Assembly (NCBI GenBank): GCA_012800145.1
Contig: JAAZJW010000381.1
Span: forward strand, 1-5,368
Length of the DNA stretch: 5,368 bases
Origin: Clostridiales bacterium
GTDB lineage: Bacteria > Bacillota > Clostridia > Peptostreptococcales > Natronincolaceae
Reading direction: 5' to 3'
The position numbers and the translations under genes are program-made. The notes under the pieces are model-generated. The model made no database searches and was not told the origin of the DNA. It was given only the letters and a program-made list of their open reading frames with translations. Each line of letters opens with the position of its first letter. Position 1 is the first letter of the stretch. Positions 5,343 through 5,368 of this stretch are shown piece by piece.

Positions 5343-5366
5343 AACAATAGTTAAACACAATGGTTG
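5343..5366. repeat. Two further 11-bp-type units at the window edge
   Basis: AACAATAGTTA (5343-5353) and CACAATGGTTG (5356-5366) match the array consensus, with a 2-nt gap between them. They lie just past the long repeat, so the array continues on its far side and may run beyond the window. Confidence 0.5.
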
Positions 5367-5368
5367 AA

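Noticed and set aside
5129..5366. CRISPR array or plasmid iteron origin
   Set aside because: Units are only 11 bp with no spacers, so it is not CRISPR. The chromosomal context and lack of a replication gene do not support an iteron origin.

Overview
The window looks like chromosomal DNA of a low-G+C, endospore-forming Firmicute, most likely of the Clostridia/Tissierellia type. This is inferred from the AT-rich base composition, strong AGGAGG-type ribosome sites, a T-box riboswitch, a long class-2 isoleucyl-tRNA synthetase, and an Asn/Gln-rich protein resembling a spore protein. No phage, conjugation, CRISPR or defence gene is visible.

Layout. Positions 1-125 hold one copy of a dispersed repeat. 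A vegetative-type promoter (126-153) drives a complete isoleucine T-box leader (about 184-422) with an ATC specifier codon, a T-box sequence and an intrinsic terminator. A 165-nt stretch follows, including a strong hairpin (540-574) just ahead of ileS (588-3698). ileS ends in its own terminator (3730-3757), so it looks like a single-gene transcription unit controlled by tRNA-Ile charging. Its active-site signature reads Gly-Ile-His-His instead of His-X-Gly-His, the variant linked to very strong mupirocin resistance in class-2 enzymes.

Positions 3758-4054 carry no credible gene, only AT-rich DNA with inverted and direct repeats. Then comes a GTG-started gene (4055-4573) for a 172-residue protein of NQNR repeats with three segments resembling the cleavage site of the spore germination protease GPR. 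I read it as a probable divergent small acid-soluble spore protein (SASP). It too has its own strong terminator. After a second repeat fragment and a 64-nt stem-loop there is a small single-domain cupin gene (4789-5121).

The right end (5129-5368) is non-coding and repeat-rich. Five 11-bp units, each a short dyad, stand head to tail and are followed by a 151-bp relative of the left-end repeat. Two more 11-bp-like units lie on its far side. The three genes appear to be separate transcription units, and nothing shows that they work together. The least explained parts are the repeat family, the 11-bp dyad array and the SASP-like protein.
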